64,000 bases of DNA from Scatosoma sp048465415 (GTDB lineage Bacteria; Bacillota; Clostridia; Christensenellales; Borkfalkiaceae): assembly GCA_048465415.1 (NCBI GenBank), contig DBFWLO010000015.1, positions 62,001 to 126,000 on the forward strand. The letters are read 5' to 3'. The notes below the pieces were generated by a model. The model was not told the DNA's origin. It ran no database searches and saw only the letters and a list, made by a program, of their open reading frames with translations. The position numbers were made by a program, and so were the translations under genes. Below are positions 8,657-18,625 of this stretch, piece by piece (positions within the stretch are counted from its first letter, which is position 1; every line of letters starts with the position of its first letter).

Positions 8657-10999
8657 GTGAAATCGGAAAAATGCAATAAAATCGCCGCGCTGTTGCTGGC
8701 GGCGTTTACCGCGGCGGCGTTCGCCGGCTGCGGCGTGGGCAAGGGTCCGGATCCGTCCGGGAACGAGAGCGCTAAGGACGGTTCGGGCGGAAGTTCCGCC
8801 GACGTACCCGTCGGGGAGTACAACCGGATCACTTTTTACGACAAACTGTTCGGCAACCGCCGCGACTATACGGCGGAAGAGTTTTTAAATCCCGCCGTCG
8901 AGTACCGGCTTTTGCCCGTGCTCAACGAGGACGCGTCGAAGCCCAAAGGCGCGTCCGTTCCCAATCTCGAAAAGCTCAAAGAGTACGGCTACGGGGGCGT
9001 GGTGACGAACGTGGGCTGGACGGACGACTATCTTACCAACGAGGACGCCTGGGAACTCGCCGAAGAGGCGGTCGCGTACGCGATCGAGGATCTGGGGCTG
9101 CGGGTGTGGCTGTACGACGAGCACGGTTATCCGAGCGGCGGCGCGCGGGACGTCGTTTTGAAGGACAATCCCGACTGGCAGGCGCAGGGGGTGGCGCAAA
9201 AGAGCGTCGTCGTGCCCGCGGGCGGCAGCCGCAGCATCGTCTGTCCCGCGGAGCATACCCTTCTCGCCGCTTACGCCTATCCGGGCGAGAAAGTGACGGA
9301 CGCGGACGTTTCGTCGGCGCTGCCCTGCATCGTCGATAAGGCCGGAAAAGCGACCTTCGTCAACGATACGGGCAAGGATTGTATTCTGATCTGTCTCTAT
9401 CGGAAATACTGGTACGAGGGGACGCACCCGCAGTGGAATATTCTCGAATCGAGGCGGTACATAGACGTGATGCGGGCGGAGCCGGTGAAAAAGTTCCTGG
9501 ACGTCACCTACGAGGCGTACAAGAAGCGGTTCGGGAAGTATTTCAACAACGGCGTAGAGTCGTTTTTCTACGACGAGCCGGCGCTGCCGGGCATGTACAA
9601 GGGGAGCTGCGCGGTGCTCAACGTATTCGATAAGCCCAACGAAAACCTCGAACTTCTCGACACCTGCAACTACTCGCCCGCGCTCAAAGATTATTTTCAA
9701 AAGAGGTGGGGATACGACTTGACTCCGTACCTGCCCTATCTCTACAAGGACGGCTACACGCTCAATTCCTCCGCGGAGGCGATGCGGTTCCGCATGCACT
9801 ACAACGCCTGCGTCGCGGAGTTGTTCGCAGAAAATTATTTCGGGCAGATCGGGGAGTGGTGCGCGAAAAACAACATCAACGCGAGCGGGCATTTATTGGG
9901 CGAGGAGTCGCCGGCGGCGTGCGCCGTCTATTCGGGCAACGTCATGCGCAACTACGCCAACGTGCAGATTCCCGGCATCGATCTGCTCTCGGGGGATCCG
10001 GGAGTGACGGCGAGGTGGGGGAACGTCATGAAAACCTGTTCCTCGTCCGCGCAGTTCTACGGCAAGAGCCGGGTGTTCTGCGAGGTGTCCGACTGGGGAT
10101 ATCAGAACGAGGACTGGGACGCGCGCATCTGCTCGCTCGCCGTACAGTACGCCTGCGGCGTCAATACGTTCGTCTCTTACTACGAGCCGTTCACCTACGA
10201 CGAAGAGACAAACCGCAAATTCGCGGATACGACGGCGAGGATCGGCTATATGCTGGGCGGCGGAATCGGCGAGAAGGACGTGGCGGTATATTATCCCGCG
10301 GAGGGGCTGTTCGCGGCGACGACGAATTTCGACAGCTCTGCCCTGGGCTCGACCAATACGCTTGCGGGGACGCTGAGCGGCAATTTCACGGAGCTGTCTT
10401 TCGCTTTATTGTCCAACCAGATCGATTACGAAAATTTCGACGCGGAGATGCTCCGCGAGGCGAAAATCGAGAACGGGCGGCTCGTGACGCCGGCGGGGGA
10501 GCGATTCTCGACGCTGGTGGTGCCCAAAACCTGCGCGATGTACGCGGACGTGCTCGACAAGATCGAAAGGGCCGCCGCGTGCGGCGTGCGCGTCGTCTTG
10601 CAGGACGACGGGGGCTGGATCTGCGAGAGCGAGGAGAAACAGGCGGCGTTCGAGGCGAACATGGAAAAATTGCTCGCGCACGAAAACGTGTCGGTGAAAG
10701 AAAACACGGCGGCGGTCGCAAAAGCGGTTTCGGACAGCGCGTACGTGCGGGCGGATTCCGATTGCGTCGTCGCCTGCAAACAGCGGAACGAGAACAACTC
10801 CGTCTATCTCGTCTGCAACACCGCCGACGCGGAAAAAAACGTCGCCCTGGAGCTTTCCGATGCGGGAAAGACCTTTAAGCTCTGGGATCCCTTCGCGGGG
10901 ACGGCGGAGACGATCGAGCCCGACTCCGAAAGGGACGGTTGGAGCGCCTTCCGGCTCTCGCTCGGAAAGTACAAGTGCGTGTTGATCACGGCGGAGTAA
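8657..10999 (+). CDS. Glycosyl hydrolase-like lipoprotein, GH106-like
   Basis: The 780-residue product starts at GTG 8657, preceded by AAGGAGG. It has a lipoprotein signal ending in AFAGC (Cys near residue 24) and a Ser/Gly linker. The catalytic-like core begins near residue 55. The segment RVWLYDEHGYPSGGAR and the later FFYDEPALPG resemble the YDE...PSG and DEP stations of large TIM-barrel enzymes of the GH106 alpha-L-rhamnosidase group. The C-terminal ~100 residues look like a beta-sandwich. An exo-acting rhamnosidase or related activity on the glycan handled by this locus is an inference. Confidence 0.7.
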   Translation: MKSEKCNKIAALLLAAFTAAAFAGCGVGKGPDPSGNESAKDGSGGSSADVPVGEYNRITFYDKLFGNRRDYTAEEFLNPAVEYRLLPVLNEDASKPKGASVPNLEKLKEYGYGGVVTNVGWTDDYLTNEDAWELAEEAVAYAIEDLGLRVWLYDEHGYPSGGARDVVLKDNPDWQAQGVAQKSVVVPAGGSRSIVCPAEHTLLAAYAYPGEKVTDADVSSALPCIVDKAGKATFVNDTGKDCILICLYRKYWYEGTHPQWNILESRRYIDVMRAEPVKKFLDVTYEAYKKRFGKYFNNGVESFFYDEPALPGMYKGSCAVLNVFDKPNENLELLDTCNYSPALKDYFQKRWGYDLTPYLPYLYKDGYTLNSSAEAMRFRMHYNACVAELFAENYFGQIGEWCAKNNINASGHLLGEESPAACAVYSGNVMRNYANVQIPGIDLLSGDPGVTARWGNVMKTCSSSAQFYGKSRVFCEVSDWGYQNEDWDARICSLAVQYACGVNTFVSYYEPFTYDEETNRKFADTTARIGYMLGGGIGEKDVAVYYPAEGLFAATTNFDSSALGSTNTLAGTLSGNFTELSFALLSNQIDYENFDAEMLREAKIENGRLVTPAGERFSTLVVPKTCAMYADVLDKIERAAACGVRVVLQDDGGWICESEEKQAAFEANMEKLLAHENVSVKENTAAVAKAVSDSAYVRADSDCVVACKQRNENNSVYLVCNTADAEKNVALELSDAGKTFKLWDPFAGTAETIEPDSERDGWSAFRLSLGKYKCVLITAE

Positions 11000-11018
11000 A
11001 TAAAGAATAAGGAGAAAG

Positions 11019-14018
11019 ATGATGAAACGGAAAGTATTGTTGGCGTGTTGTTCGGCGGTTCTCGCCGTCTGCACGGCGGGGCTGGCAGGGATTTTCGCGG
11101 GCGCCGAGGGCGCAGAGCCGACGCCGGCCGCGGGAAAGACGATCTACTATGAAATGAAGGCGCAGGACGCCCTATCGGAGGCGGGGCAGGTACTCGACGA
11201 GAGCGTGAACGTCGGCAATATGAAACTCAACGCTTCGCGGAACGAACTCAACATCGCCGGCGGGTTCGGGGGCTGGGCGGAGTACACCCTGCGCATGGAC
11301 GAGGGCTACGTCGTCGATACGCTCGTTTTGGACTGGACGGGGCGGCTCGCCTGCTATCTCGCCACCTCCACGACCAAGCTCGTCATTTCCGCGAGCGTGG
11401 ACGGCGGCGCCTACGCCGAGGTCTCGTCCGCGGACGGCACGGCCACGGAGGTGTCTTCGGGACGGGAAACGCTCACGGAGATCGCGAGGGGCGCGAGCAT
11501 GGTCAAAGTCAAGTTCGAGATTATCTGGACGGGACTGGACAGCCGCGACTGGATGGGCGTGGGCACCGTCAAACTCACGGGCACGGGCGCGGAGAGCAAG
11601 ACCACGCAGAAGGCGTACGCGCTCAGCGACAATTATACCGAACGGGCCGTGGAGGGCGCGGTCGGCGTAAATCCCGACGGCGAGGACGAGATCGTCGAAC
11701 AGGAAAACATGATCTACCGCGTCTCGGACGGAGGTATGCATTTGCAGATCACCGACGGGTTGACAGGCGACATGACCGGGTATCTCGTCTATCGGCTTTC
11801 GGCGGGGAAAAATTATGGGTTCAAGAGCCTTCATCTCACCATTCAGGCGGACCGGATCTCCAACTTCGAAACGTCCGGCACGATTACCATCAACGTCTAC
11901 GCGAAGGCCGAAACAGCCGAAAACTGGACGCGGGCCGGGGAGCCGTTCGTCGCGGACGGGAGCAGACAGACGCTTTCCTACGACCTTTCGACGGCGCTCG
12001 CGGGCGTTTCCGACGCGCTCGTCAAGTACGAGATCGTCTACGCGGGTATGGCGGGGTATGCGCACGACTGGGTGCGGCTCAACTCGATGGCGTTTGCCGG
12101 CATGGTCGACCTCGTGCCCGTTGCGTACGGTTTCGCGGACGATTATTCTCAGTACGCGCCCGAAGCGGTGATCGAGGGCGCGGAGGAACAGACGCTGATT
12201 TTGCGCGGGAACGACGAGGATCCGCCGCGCGTCTGTTTGCAGCGGCCGACCGACGCCAACGTGCGCACCGGTTACATCGTCTATAAAGCGGAAGTTCCCA
12301 ACGGCGGCGTTTTCCATACCATGACTTTAACGATTCGCGGCAGGTTCCTGCACGATATGTCCGTGAGCAGCGGCTCGATCACCGTCAACGTCTATACGAA
12401 ACCGGAAGCGGGCGCGGAATACGTCAAGGCGTTCACGAAGACCTATCAGGACTGCGAGGAGTCCGTGCTGACCGCCGATCTCACCGCTTCGGCGAAGGAG
12501 CATACCACCCTTTACGTCAAGATCGAGATCGTGGACGAATCGGGCGTGTCCTTCTCGCACGACTGGGTGCGGTTCAACGATCTTTCGCTTGCGGGAACGC
12601 AGACTTTCGTACCCTATGACGACGACGGGGTGACCAGGTACGAGGTGACGTACTTAAAGGGTGGCGACGACGCGATCGGCAAAACGCCCGTGCAGAAGGC
12701 GCCGCTCAAAGAGGGCGAAGAGCTGACTCTGCCCGAAAACCCGTTCGTGCGGTCGGGGTATGCCTTCAAAGGCTGGAAAGCGGATACGGACGAACAAACT
12801 TACGAGGCGGGAAGCGTCTATACGATGACCGCGTCCGACGTGCGGTTCACCGCCGTCTGGGAAAAGGTCGGCTACGCGGTGAATTTTGAAAGCGGGCTTC
12901 CCGAAGGCGTCGCATACACGGGGACTCTGCCCGAACCGGCTACCTATTACAAGGGAGATTCGCTTGTTCTTCCCCAGCCTCCGATCGCCGCCGAAGGGTA
13001 CGCGTTCGCCGGGTATCTCGTCTACAACGCGGAAAACATCGACAAACTGCTCTTTGCGCCGGGCGACGAATACGTGATGAGCGACCGCGCCGCGACGGTC
13101 GCCTGCCGCTGGACGGCGGACGGATACGAGGGCGCCGTGATCGATACTTCGGACGAGAAATACGATTTCATGGGCGAGTTTTCCGTCAACATCAATTACA
13201 AGAACGCGGAGCCGGAAACGGACGCGTACGAGACGTTCAACGTCATCGCCCGCGCCAACGACGAGGGAACGGCGACGGGCGTGCAGCTGCCGCAGAGCAG
13301 CGTCACTTCCGAGGGATACGTCACCTGGGCGCTGTCGGCGGGCGAGGGCAAGACGTTCGGCGAGCTGTATTTCAAGTTCTCCGGCCGCGTCGCCGTCTAC
13401 GAGAGCGTCAGCCGCGCTTCCAAAATCACCGTGCTTGTGAGCGAAAACAACGAGGATTGGACAATCGCCGAGACCTTTTTAGGTTCCGAGACGCCCCTTT
13501 CCGAATATGCCGCGGACATCAGCGCGTTCGCGGAAAGCAAGGCGAGAGTCTACGTCAAAACGCTGTTCTATCTCGAAAATTTCCCCTCCTACGGCGCGGA
13601 ATGGGTACAAATCACCGCCGTCGAGTTCAACGGGATTGCGGAGACCGGCGCTCAGCCGAAACCGGGCAAAGTGACGATCACCTATTACGACGGCGACAGA
13701 CAGATCAAAATCGCGGAAGCGGAGAAAGACGCGGCGTTCACTCCCGAAGCCGCGCCCGCCAAAGAGGGGTATACCTTCGAGGGCTGGTACACCGACAGCG
13801 CCTGCACCGAAAAGTTCGCGGACGGGACCAAAGTGACGGAAAATCTCAGTCTGTACGCGAAATATGCGAGCGGCAATTCCTCCGGCGGCGGCAGCAGCGG
13901 CGACACGAACGCCGGCTGCAAAGGCTGCAAAGGCAGGCTGACGGGTTCGTCCGCCTTGGCCGCCATGGGAGTTTTGGCGGCGGCAGCCCTGCTTCTTTGC
14001 CGAAAAAAATTCCGCTGA
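11019..14018 (+). CDS. Large cell-surface protein with InlB-type repeats and a C-terminal anchor
   Basis: The 999-residue protein has a signal peptide. Three to four related beta-rich modules follow (around residues 60-200, 210-360, 370-530 and 715-870), each containing a LxxSxxF..AG or LxxTIxGR pattern as in jelly-roll binding domains. Listeria-Bacteroides (InlB B) repeats follow, seen as SGYAFKGWKADTDEQTYEAG and EGYTFEGWYTDSACTEKFAD. The end is a Gly/Ser linker, the string GCKGCKG, one hydrophobic helix and a basic tail RKKFR. No LPXTG is present. A role in displaying glycan-binding domains is likely. The gene starts 19 bases after the GH106-like gene. Confidence 0.75.
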   Translation: MMKRKVLLACCSAVLAVCTAGLAGIFAGAEGAEPTPAAGKTIYYEMKAQDALSEAGQVLDESVNVGNMKLNASRNELNIAGGFGGWAEYTLRMDEGYVVDTLVLDWTGRLACYLATSTTKLVISASVDGGAYAEVSSADGTATEVSSGRETLTEIARGASMVKVKFEIIWTGLDSRDWMGVGTVKLTGTGAESKTTQKAYALSDNYTERAVEGAVGVNPDGEDEIVEQENMIYRVSDGGMHLQITDGLTGDMTGYLVYRLSAGKNYGFKSLHLTIQADRISNFETSGTITINVYAKAETAENWTRAGEPFVADGSRQTLSYDLSTALAGVSDALVKYEIVYAGMAGYAHDWVRLNSMAFAGMVDLVPVAYGFADDYSQYAPEAVIEGAEEQTLILRGNDEDPPRVCLQRPTDANVRTGYIVYKAEVPNGGVFHTMTLTIRGRFLHDMSVSSGSITVNVYTKPEAGAEYVKAFTKTYQDCEESVLTADLTASAKEHTTLYVKIEIVDESGVSFSHDWVRFNDLSLAGTQTFVPYDDDGVTRYEVTYLKGGDDAIGKTPVQKAPLKEGEELTLPENPFVRSGYAFKGWKADTDEQTYEAGSVYTMTASDVRFTAVWEKVGYAVNFESGLPEGVAYTGTLPEPATYYKGDSLVLPQPPIAAEGYAFAGYLVYNAENIDKLLFAPGDEYVMSDRAATVACRWTADGYEGAVIDTSDEKYDFMGEFSVNINYKNAEPETDAYETFNVIARANDEGTATGVQLPQSSVTSEGYVTWALSAGEGKTFGELYFKFSGRVAVYESVSRASKITVLVSENNEDWTIAETFLGSETPLSEYAADISAFAESKARVYVKTLFYLENFPSYGAEWVQITAVEFNGIAETGAQPKPGKVTITYYDGDRQIKIAEAEKDAAFTPEAAPAKEGYTFEGWYTDSACTEKFADGTKVTENLSLYAKYASGNSSGGGSSGDTNAGCKGCKGRLTGSSALAAMGVLAAAALLLCRKKFR

Positions 14019-14110
14019 TAGAGCCGGGTTGCCCGGTACAATGACAAACGAGCGCGAAACGCCCGGAGTTTGAAAGCTCCGGGCGGGATACGCGGCGAGC
14101 GAGAAAGGAA

Positions 14111-16267
14111 ATGGAAAACAACCGTAAATTTGCGATAAAACTGGATACCGAAAACACGACTTTGTTGTTTTCCGTAGACGAAGAAGGGCGGGTGGGCACG
14201 GAGTATTACGGCCGCAGGCTTTTTGGCGAAGGGGCGGATTGTTCCGTTCTCTTCTCCAAACGCGACGAAGATTTCTACCGGCCGCTCGCCGCTTCCTCCT
14301 TCGGCGAGTATGATTTCCGCGAAAGCAGTCTGCTCGTCGAGTATGCGGACGGCACTTTTTCCACCCGTCTGCGCTACGCGGGGCACCGTTTCGTTCAAAA
14401 GCCCGATCTTTCTCCGCTCCCTTCCGCGCACGGCGGGGAACGGACGCTGGAAATCACCCTCCGGGACGAGCGCACGGGGATTTTGCTTTTACAGTATTAT
14501 ACCGTCTACCCGCGCCGCGACGTCATCACCGCTTCGTGCGAAGTGGTCAACGGCGGCAGGGACGCCTGTTTTTTGCGGCGGGTGATGAGCCTGCAACTGG
14601 ATTTACCGGGGGACAGGTATGAGCTGACCACGTTCAACGGCGCGTGGGGACGGGAACGGATCCGCTCGGAGCACGGGCTTGGGTGCGGGATTTTCCGCAA
14701 CGAGTCCAAATGCGGCGCGAGCTCGGCGATGAATAATCCGCTCGTCTATCTCCGGGAACGGGCGGGAAAAAAGAGGCGTTTCGCCTTCCATCTCGTCTAT
14801 TCGGGGAATCATCTCGAAGAAGTGGAAATAACCTCTTATAAAAGCACGCGGATATTGGTGGGGCTCAACGATTTTATGCTGCGCGCGCCCTTGAAACCGG
14901 GGGAAAAGTTCGTCGCGCCCGAAGCCGTTATGGTCGTCGCGGAAAGCGAGGACGAGCTCCGGGCCCGGCTGCACGCGTTCGTGAAAAAACATATTCTCGA
15001 AGAGGCCTGGGCGGAGCGGGAGCGGCCGATCGTCTTTAACAACTGGGAAGCGACCTATTTCGACGTGACGGAAGAAAAGGTCCTCGCCCTGGCCGACCGG
15101 GCCGTGAAGATCGGCGCGGAGTTATTCGTGCTCGACGACGGGTGGTTCGGGAAACGAAAGGACGAGTTTTCGTCGATGGGGGATTGGTATGCCAATCCCG
15201 AAAAGCTCCAAGGCGGCTTGAAAGGACTCGCGGAAAAGATCCGGGGCAAAGGACTTAAATTCGGGTTTTGGGTGGAGCCGGAAGTCGTCAGCGAGGACAG
15301 CGATCTCTTCCGCGCCCACCCCGAATTCGCGATGAAAATTCCCGGGCTTTCCCCCGTGATTAGGCGCGGGGAGCTCATGCTCGATCTGACCAACCGCGAA
15401 GTGGGGAAGTATCTTCTGGAAGCGTTGTCCGAGGCGATTCGTTCCTGCCGGGCGGACTATATCAAGTGGGATTTCAACCGGCTGACCACGGACGTATACA
15501 CGAAAAGCGGGGGCATGAACGCCTATTTTCACGAGTATATGCTCGGCTTATACGAGCTTGTCGGAGCGCTGAAACGGCGCTTTCCGGAAGTGTTGTTCGA
15601 GTCCTGCGCCTCGGGCGGCGGGCGGTTCGATCTGGGGCTGCTCTGTTTTATGCCGCAGGTATGGACGAGCGACAACACCGACGCGCGCGACCGCGTCTAT
15701 ATCCAGGAGGGGACGCTCTGCGGGTATCCGCAAAGTACGATGTCCGCGCATGTCTCGATCTGTCCCAATCACCAGACGGGGAACAGCACTTCGCTCGAAA
15801 GCCGGTTTAACGTCGCCTCCTGCGGCCTTCTGGGGTACGAGCTTGATCTGACGCTTTGTTCCGACGAAGAACTGCGAGCGATGCGCGCGCAGACGGAATT
15901 TTACAAAGCGCACCGCCGGCTTTTGCAATTCGGGGAATACCGGAGGCTGGAAAGCGCGTATTCCTCTCCGTGGACGGGCTGGATGATCCTCGGCCAGGGC
16001 GAGGCGATCGCCGTTTTGGTTCTTTTGAAGGACACGGTCAATCTGCGCGGGGAGAGATTTTATTTCGCGGGACTGGAAGAGGATACCATGTACGAGGCGA
16101 CGGCGCGGAAGCAGACAAACGTGGAGAAAGTGATCTCCTTTCGCGCGAGCGGGAGCGCGCTTTGCGGGGGCGGACTCGATCTGGGGAGTTTCTTCGACGC
16201 GGAGACGGACAGAACGGAAAACTCGAATTCGATCGCGTCGAGATTGTTTTATATAAGAAAGGTCTGA
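14111..16267 (+). CDS. Alpha-galactosidase, glycoside hydrolase family 36
   Basis: The 718-residue protein has the full GH36 layout: an N-terminal beta-sandwich (to about residue 290), a TIM barrel and a C-terminal beta domain. The catalytic nucleophile is Asp454 in YIKWDFNR and the acid/base is Asp521 in WTSDNTDARDR. Other family marks are LDDGWFG and FGFWVEPE. There is no signal peptide, so it probably works in the cytoplasm, removing alpha-galactosyl ends from imported oligosaccharides. It starts 92 bases after the surface-protein gene with GAAAGGAA before the ATG and ends the locus at a strong terminator. Confidence 0.95.
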   Translation: MENNRKFAIKLDTENTTLLFSVDEEGRVGTEYYGRRLFGEGADCSVLFSKRDEDFYRPLAASSFGEYDFRESSLLVEYADGTFSTRLRYAGHRFVQKPDLSPLPSAHGGERTLEITLRDERTGILLLQYYTVYPRRDVITASCEVVNGGRDACFLRRVMSLQLDLPGDRYELTTFNGAWGRERIRSEHGLGCGIFRNESKCGASSAMNNPLVYLRERAGKKRRFAFHLVYSGNHLEEVEITSYKSTRILVGLNDFMLRAPLKPGEKFVAPEAVMVVAESEDELRARLHAFVKKHILEEAWAERERPIVFNNWEATYFDVTEEKVLALADRAVKIGAELFVLDDGWFGKRKDEFSSMGDWYANPEKLQGGLKGLAEKIRGKGLKFGFWVEPEVVSEDSDLFRAHPEFAMKIPGLSPVIRRGELMLDLTNREVGKYLLEALSEAIRSCRADYIKWDFNRLTTDVYTKSGGMNAYFHEYMLGLYELVGALKRRFPEVLFESCASGGGRFDLGLLCFMPQVWTSDNTDARDRVYIQEGTLCGYPQSTMSAHVSICPNHQTGNSTSLESRFNVASCGLLGYELDLTLCSDEELRAMRAQTEFYKAHRRLLQFGEYRRLESAYSSPWTGWMILGQGEAIAVLVLLKDTVNLRGERFYFAGLEEDTMYEATARKQTNVEKVISFRASGSALCGGGLDLGSFFDAETDRTENSNSIASRLFYIRKV

Positions 16268-16284
16268 GAGTTTTATAAGGCAAA

Positions 16285-16322
16285 AGCAAGCGGGATCCGG
16301 AAATTTCCGGATCCCGCTTGCT
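16285..16322. terminator. Bidirectional terminator between GH36 and Hsp20 genes
   Basis: A perfect 38-base palindrome (19 bp per arm, AGCAAGCGGGATCCGGAAA and its complement) lies between two convergent genes. It lacks long U runs, so it may act as a strong stem rather than a canonical terminator. Confidence 0.7.
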
Positions 16323-16352
16323 GTCGGACAGGAGGAAAATGATAAGTGGGGG

Positions 16353-16763
16353 TTATTCGATCGAGATCTTTTTGAGCGCTTTTTCTTCTTCTTTATATTT
16401 GGGCACGACGACGGTGAGAATACCGTTGTCATACTTCGCCTTGACGTTGTCCTCGCTGATGCCTTCGCCTACGTAGAACGTTCTCGACATTCTGCCGTAG
16501 ACCTTTTCGCGGAACACGTAATTGGATTTTTCGTCCTTTTCCGTCTGCTCGTTGTTGCGCACCGCCTCGACGGTCAGATAGCCGTCCTGCAGAGAGATAT
16601 TGATGTCTTTCTTGTCGATGCCCGGCAGGTCGATGCTGAGCGTATATTCGTCGTCGTTCGCCTTTACGTCCGTCTTCATGACGTTGGACGTATACCCCGT
16701 ATCAAACCAGCCGCTGAAAGGTTTCAATAAAGAATTCAAAGAATCGGAAGTTAAATATTTCAT
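16353..16763 (-). CDS. Hsp20/alpha-crystallin small heat-shock protein
   Basis: The 136-residue protein has the alpha-crystallin domain of small heat-shock proteins. It is seen from YTLSIDLPGIDKKDINISLQ, EKSNYVFREKVYGRMSRTF and the end of the domain, NGILTVVVPK. The C-terminus has no IxI motif beyond ISIE. It is an ATP-independent holdase in the cytoplasm. It is transcribed leftwards, with AAAGGAGACG before the ATG. A TATATA lies about 120 bases upstream on this strand but without a good -35; no CIRCE repeat was found. Confidence 0.95.
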   Translation of the reverse strand: MKYLTSDSLNSLLKPFSGWFDTGYTSNVMKTDVKANDDEYTLSIDLPGIDKKDINISLQDGYLTVEAVRNNEQTEKDEKSNYVFREKVYGRMSRTFYVGEGISEDNVKAKYDNGILTVVVPKYKEEEKALKKISIE

Positions 16764-17157
16764 AATAACGTCTCCTTTATTTGTGTATTTTTTAATGGAT
16801 TCCGAGGAAGAACCGTTTCTCCGTCCCCGCCCCTTTTCCGAGGTTCTTTACGGATTTTTTTATCTTCCTTCGAACACTTTATATATAAGTCGGTTTCGCT
16901 TTTTTTAAACATCTTTTCGTAAAAAAATTTTATTTTTACGAAGAGTTGAGGGAAAGCGTCGGCGCGGCGGAGGCGGGAAAATCGGCGGAAAAGAAGGCGT
17001 CAAAGCGGGCGCGGAAAAAATTTTTAAAAATTTTCGTTTTTTTGCCAACCGTTTGAGAAGTTCAAGTGTCTATATGGGTGTAAGGAGCTTGAAACTCCCT
17101 CTTATCGATAAGACGCGCTGCTTAACAATTAAAAAATGAAAAAGGAAGGAAAGTATT
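16764..17157. other. Divergent intergenic region between hsp20 and the RsgI-like lipoprotein gene
   Basis: This 394-base stretch holds no gene. A hairpin (TTCGTAAAAA, 7-base loop, TTTTTACGAA) spans 16917-16943. Near 17045-17075 the sequence AACC, about 20 bases, then GTCTATATG resembles an ECF-type promoter pointing right, toward the lipoprotein at 17158. If real, it could be read by the sigma factor encoded at 18626. This is a weak visual match only. Confidence 0.35.
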
Positions 17158-18486
17158 ATGAAAAAAATCGTAAAGAAGTTATTGACGGGCGCAGCGGCGC
17201 TGGCGCTTTGTTTCTCGGCCGTGGCCTGCAACACCGATTTTACCGATTCCGGTTCGGAGGCCGGCAAGGGTTCGGAAAAGGATCCGAACGTACAGGCGGC
17301 GTGCACCTATCTCGCCATCGACATCAACCCCACCGTGGAGCTTTTGGTCCGCGGCGATAAAGTGGTCGGCGTCAAAGCGGGGAACGACGACGCGAACGTG
17401 CTGCTCTCCGGCGAGGATTTCACCGGGCTCACCGTCGAGGAGGCGAGCGAAAAGATCGTCGCTCTGGCGGAAAAAATGGGATATCTCCACGACGGCAATA
17501 AAAAGGTGAAGATCACCGTTCTTTCCGACGACGCGGGCGAGGCAAAGGAAGTCGAGGACGCGGCCAAGTCGGGAGCCGAGAAGGGGAGCGGCAAAGCGGA
17601 AGTCAACAGCGATCCCCGTTCCCGCGACGAGCGCACCGTGAAAAAGCTGCAAGCGGAAAATCCCGAGCTCTATAAAGATCTGACGCCCGCGAAGGTGCGG
17701 TTGATCGAAGCGATCATGCAGTACGATCAAACGATGACCTATGAAAAAGGCACGGCCATGAAAGTGAGCGAACTTGCGGAGCTGCTCGAAGATCTCGCCG
17801 ACGAGTACGAGGATCTGGTCAGCGATGAGCTCGAAGATAAATTCGAGGATCGTTACGAGGCCGCGAAGAGAGACACGGAACGCAAGATCGCCGCGGTATA
17901 CGGCGAAGAGTATCTTGCCGCCTGGGAGAAATACGCCGCGCTCGAAACCGCGTTCGACCTGATCGAGGATAAAGCGGAAAACGCTTCGCTCTCCGATGCG
18001 GATATTCAGGCGGTCATGGAACTTCTCGGCATTACGGACAAAGCGCTGATTTCCGAAAACGGCGCCGTCACGCCCGACAGCGTGGACGATTATCTCGACA
18101 AGCATTTCGACGACGACAAGGAAGAAAACGAAGAGGACGAAGACGCGGCCGAAGAGATCGAGGACGCCGTGGAAGAGATTCTCGACAAGTACGACGAGGA
18201 CAATTATACGCTCACGGAAGCCGATCTCGCGGCCTTGTCTGAGGCCTGGGGAGAAACGCTTACGTTCGCGACGCTCGAAGAGGCGGAGGAATTTATCGAC
18301 GAGCAGGAAGACGTTCTCGACGAGCTCAAAGATTCGATCAAGCTCACCGCGGAACAAAAATCCGAGATTTCGGCGCTCAAAGAAGAGCTCAAAACGCTCA
18401 AACGCAAGATCCGCGAAGAGATGAAGTCGGAGATCGAAGAAACGAAGGAAGAAATCAAACGGCGCAAGGAGCAGATGCTCGGCTGA
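17158..18486 (+). CDS. Lipoprotein with an RsgI-type middle domain and a long helical tail
   Basis: The 442-residue product begins with a lipoprotein signal (cleavage at AVAC, near residue 24). Residues ~48-105 form a compact domain beginning YLAIDINPTVELLV, the hallmark of the extracellular middle domain of RsgI-family anti-sigma proteins. The rest is highly charged and helical, with a coiled-coil-like Lys/Glu end. The same domain is found in the membrane protein at 19147. A lipid-anchored partner or competitor in a surface-sensing sigma pathway is an inference. AAGGAAGG precedes the ATG. Confidence 0.75.
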   Translation: MKKIVKKLLTGAAALALCFSAVACNTDFTDSGSEAGKGSEKDPNVQAACTYLAIDINPTVELLVRGDKVVGVKAGNDDANVLLSGEDFTGLTVEEASEKIVALAEKMGYLHDGNKKVKITVLSDDAGEAKEVEDAAKSGAEKGSGKAEVNSDPRSRDERTVKKLQAENPELYKDLTPAKVRLIEAIMQYDQTMTYEKGTAMKVSELAELLEDLADEYEDLVSDELEDKFEDRYEAAKRDTERKIAAVYGEEYLAAWEKYAALETAFDLIEDKAENASLSDADIQAVMELLGITDKALISENGAVTPDSVDDYLDKHFDDDKEENEEDEDAAEEIEDAVEEILDKYDEDNYTLTEADLAALSEAWGETLTFATLEEAEEFIDEQEDVLDELKDSIKLTAEQKSEISALKEELKTLKRKIREEMKSEIEETKEEIKRRKEQMLG

Positions 18487-18519
18487 GCGTCGTGCGCGCG
18501 GCGCCGAAAACAAAAAGCG

Positions 18520-18582
18520 TTGACTTTTCCGCGTCAGATGTGATACAATAAGCCAAAGCCCCGCCGCACACGGCGGCGGGGC
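18520..18582 (+). promoter_or_regulatory. Promoter and 5' hairpin of the sigma-factor operon
   Basis: TTGACT (18520-18525), 18 bases, then TACAAT (18544-18549) forms a sigma-A-like promoter. A perfect 9-bp GC stem (GCCCCGCCG / CGGCGGGGC, 7-base loop) spans 18558-18582 and would sit almost at the 5' end of the mRNA. It has no U-tract and so may protect or regulate the transcript rather than stop it. Confidence 0.65.
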
Positions 18583-18625
18583 GGCGGAAAAAATACGGAT
18601 TTACGCAGAAAGGAAAAGGAACGCG

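Noticed and set aside
17179..18513. A 444-residue minus-strand frame opposite the RsgI-domain lipoprotein gene
   Set aside because: Phe/Leu-rich mirror of a Glu/Lys coiled coil; no domain seen.
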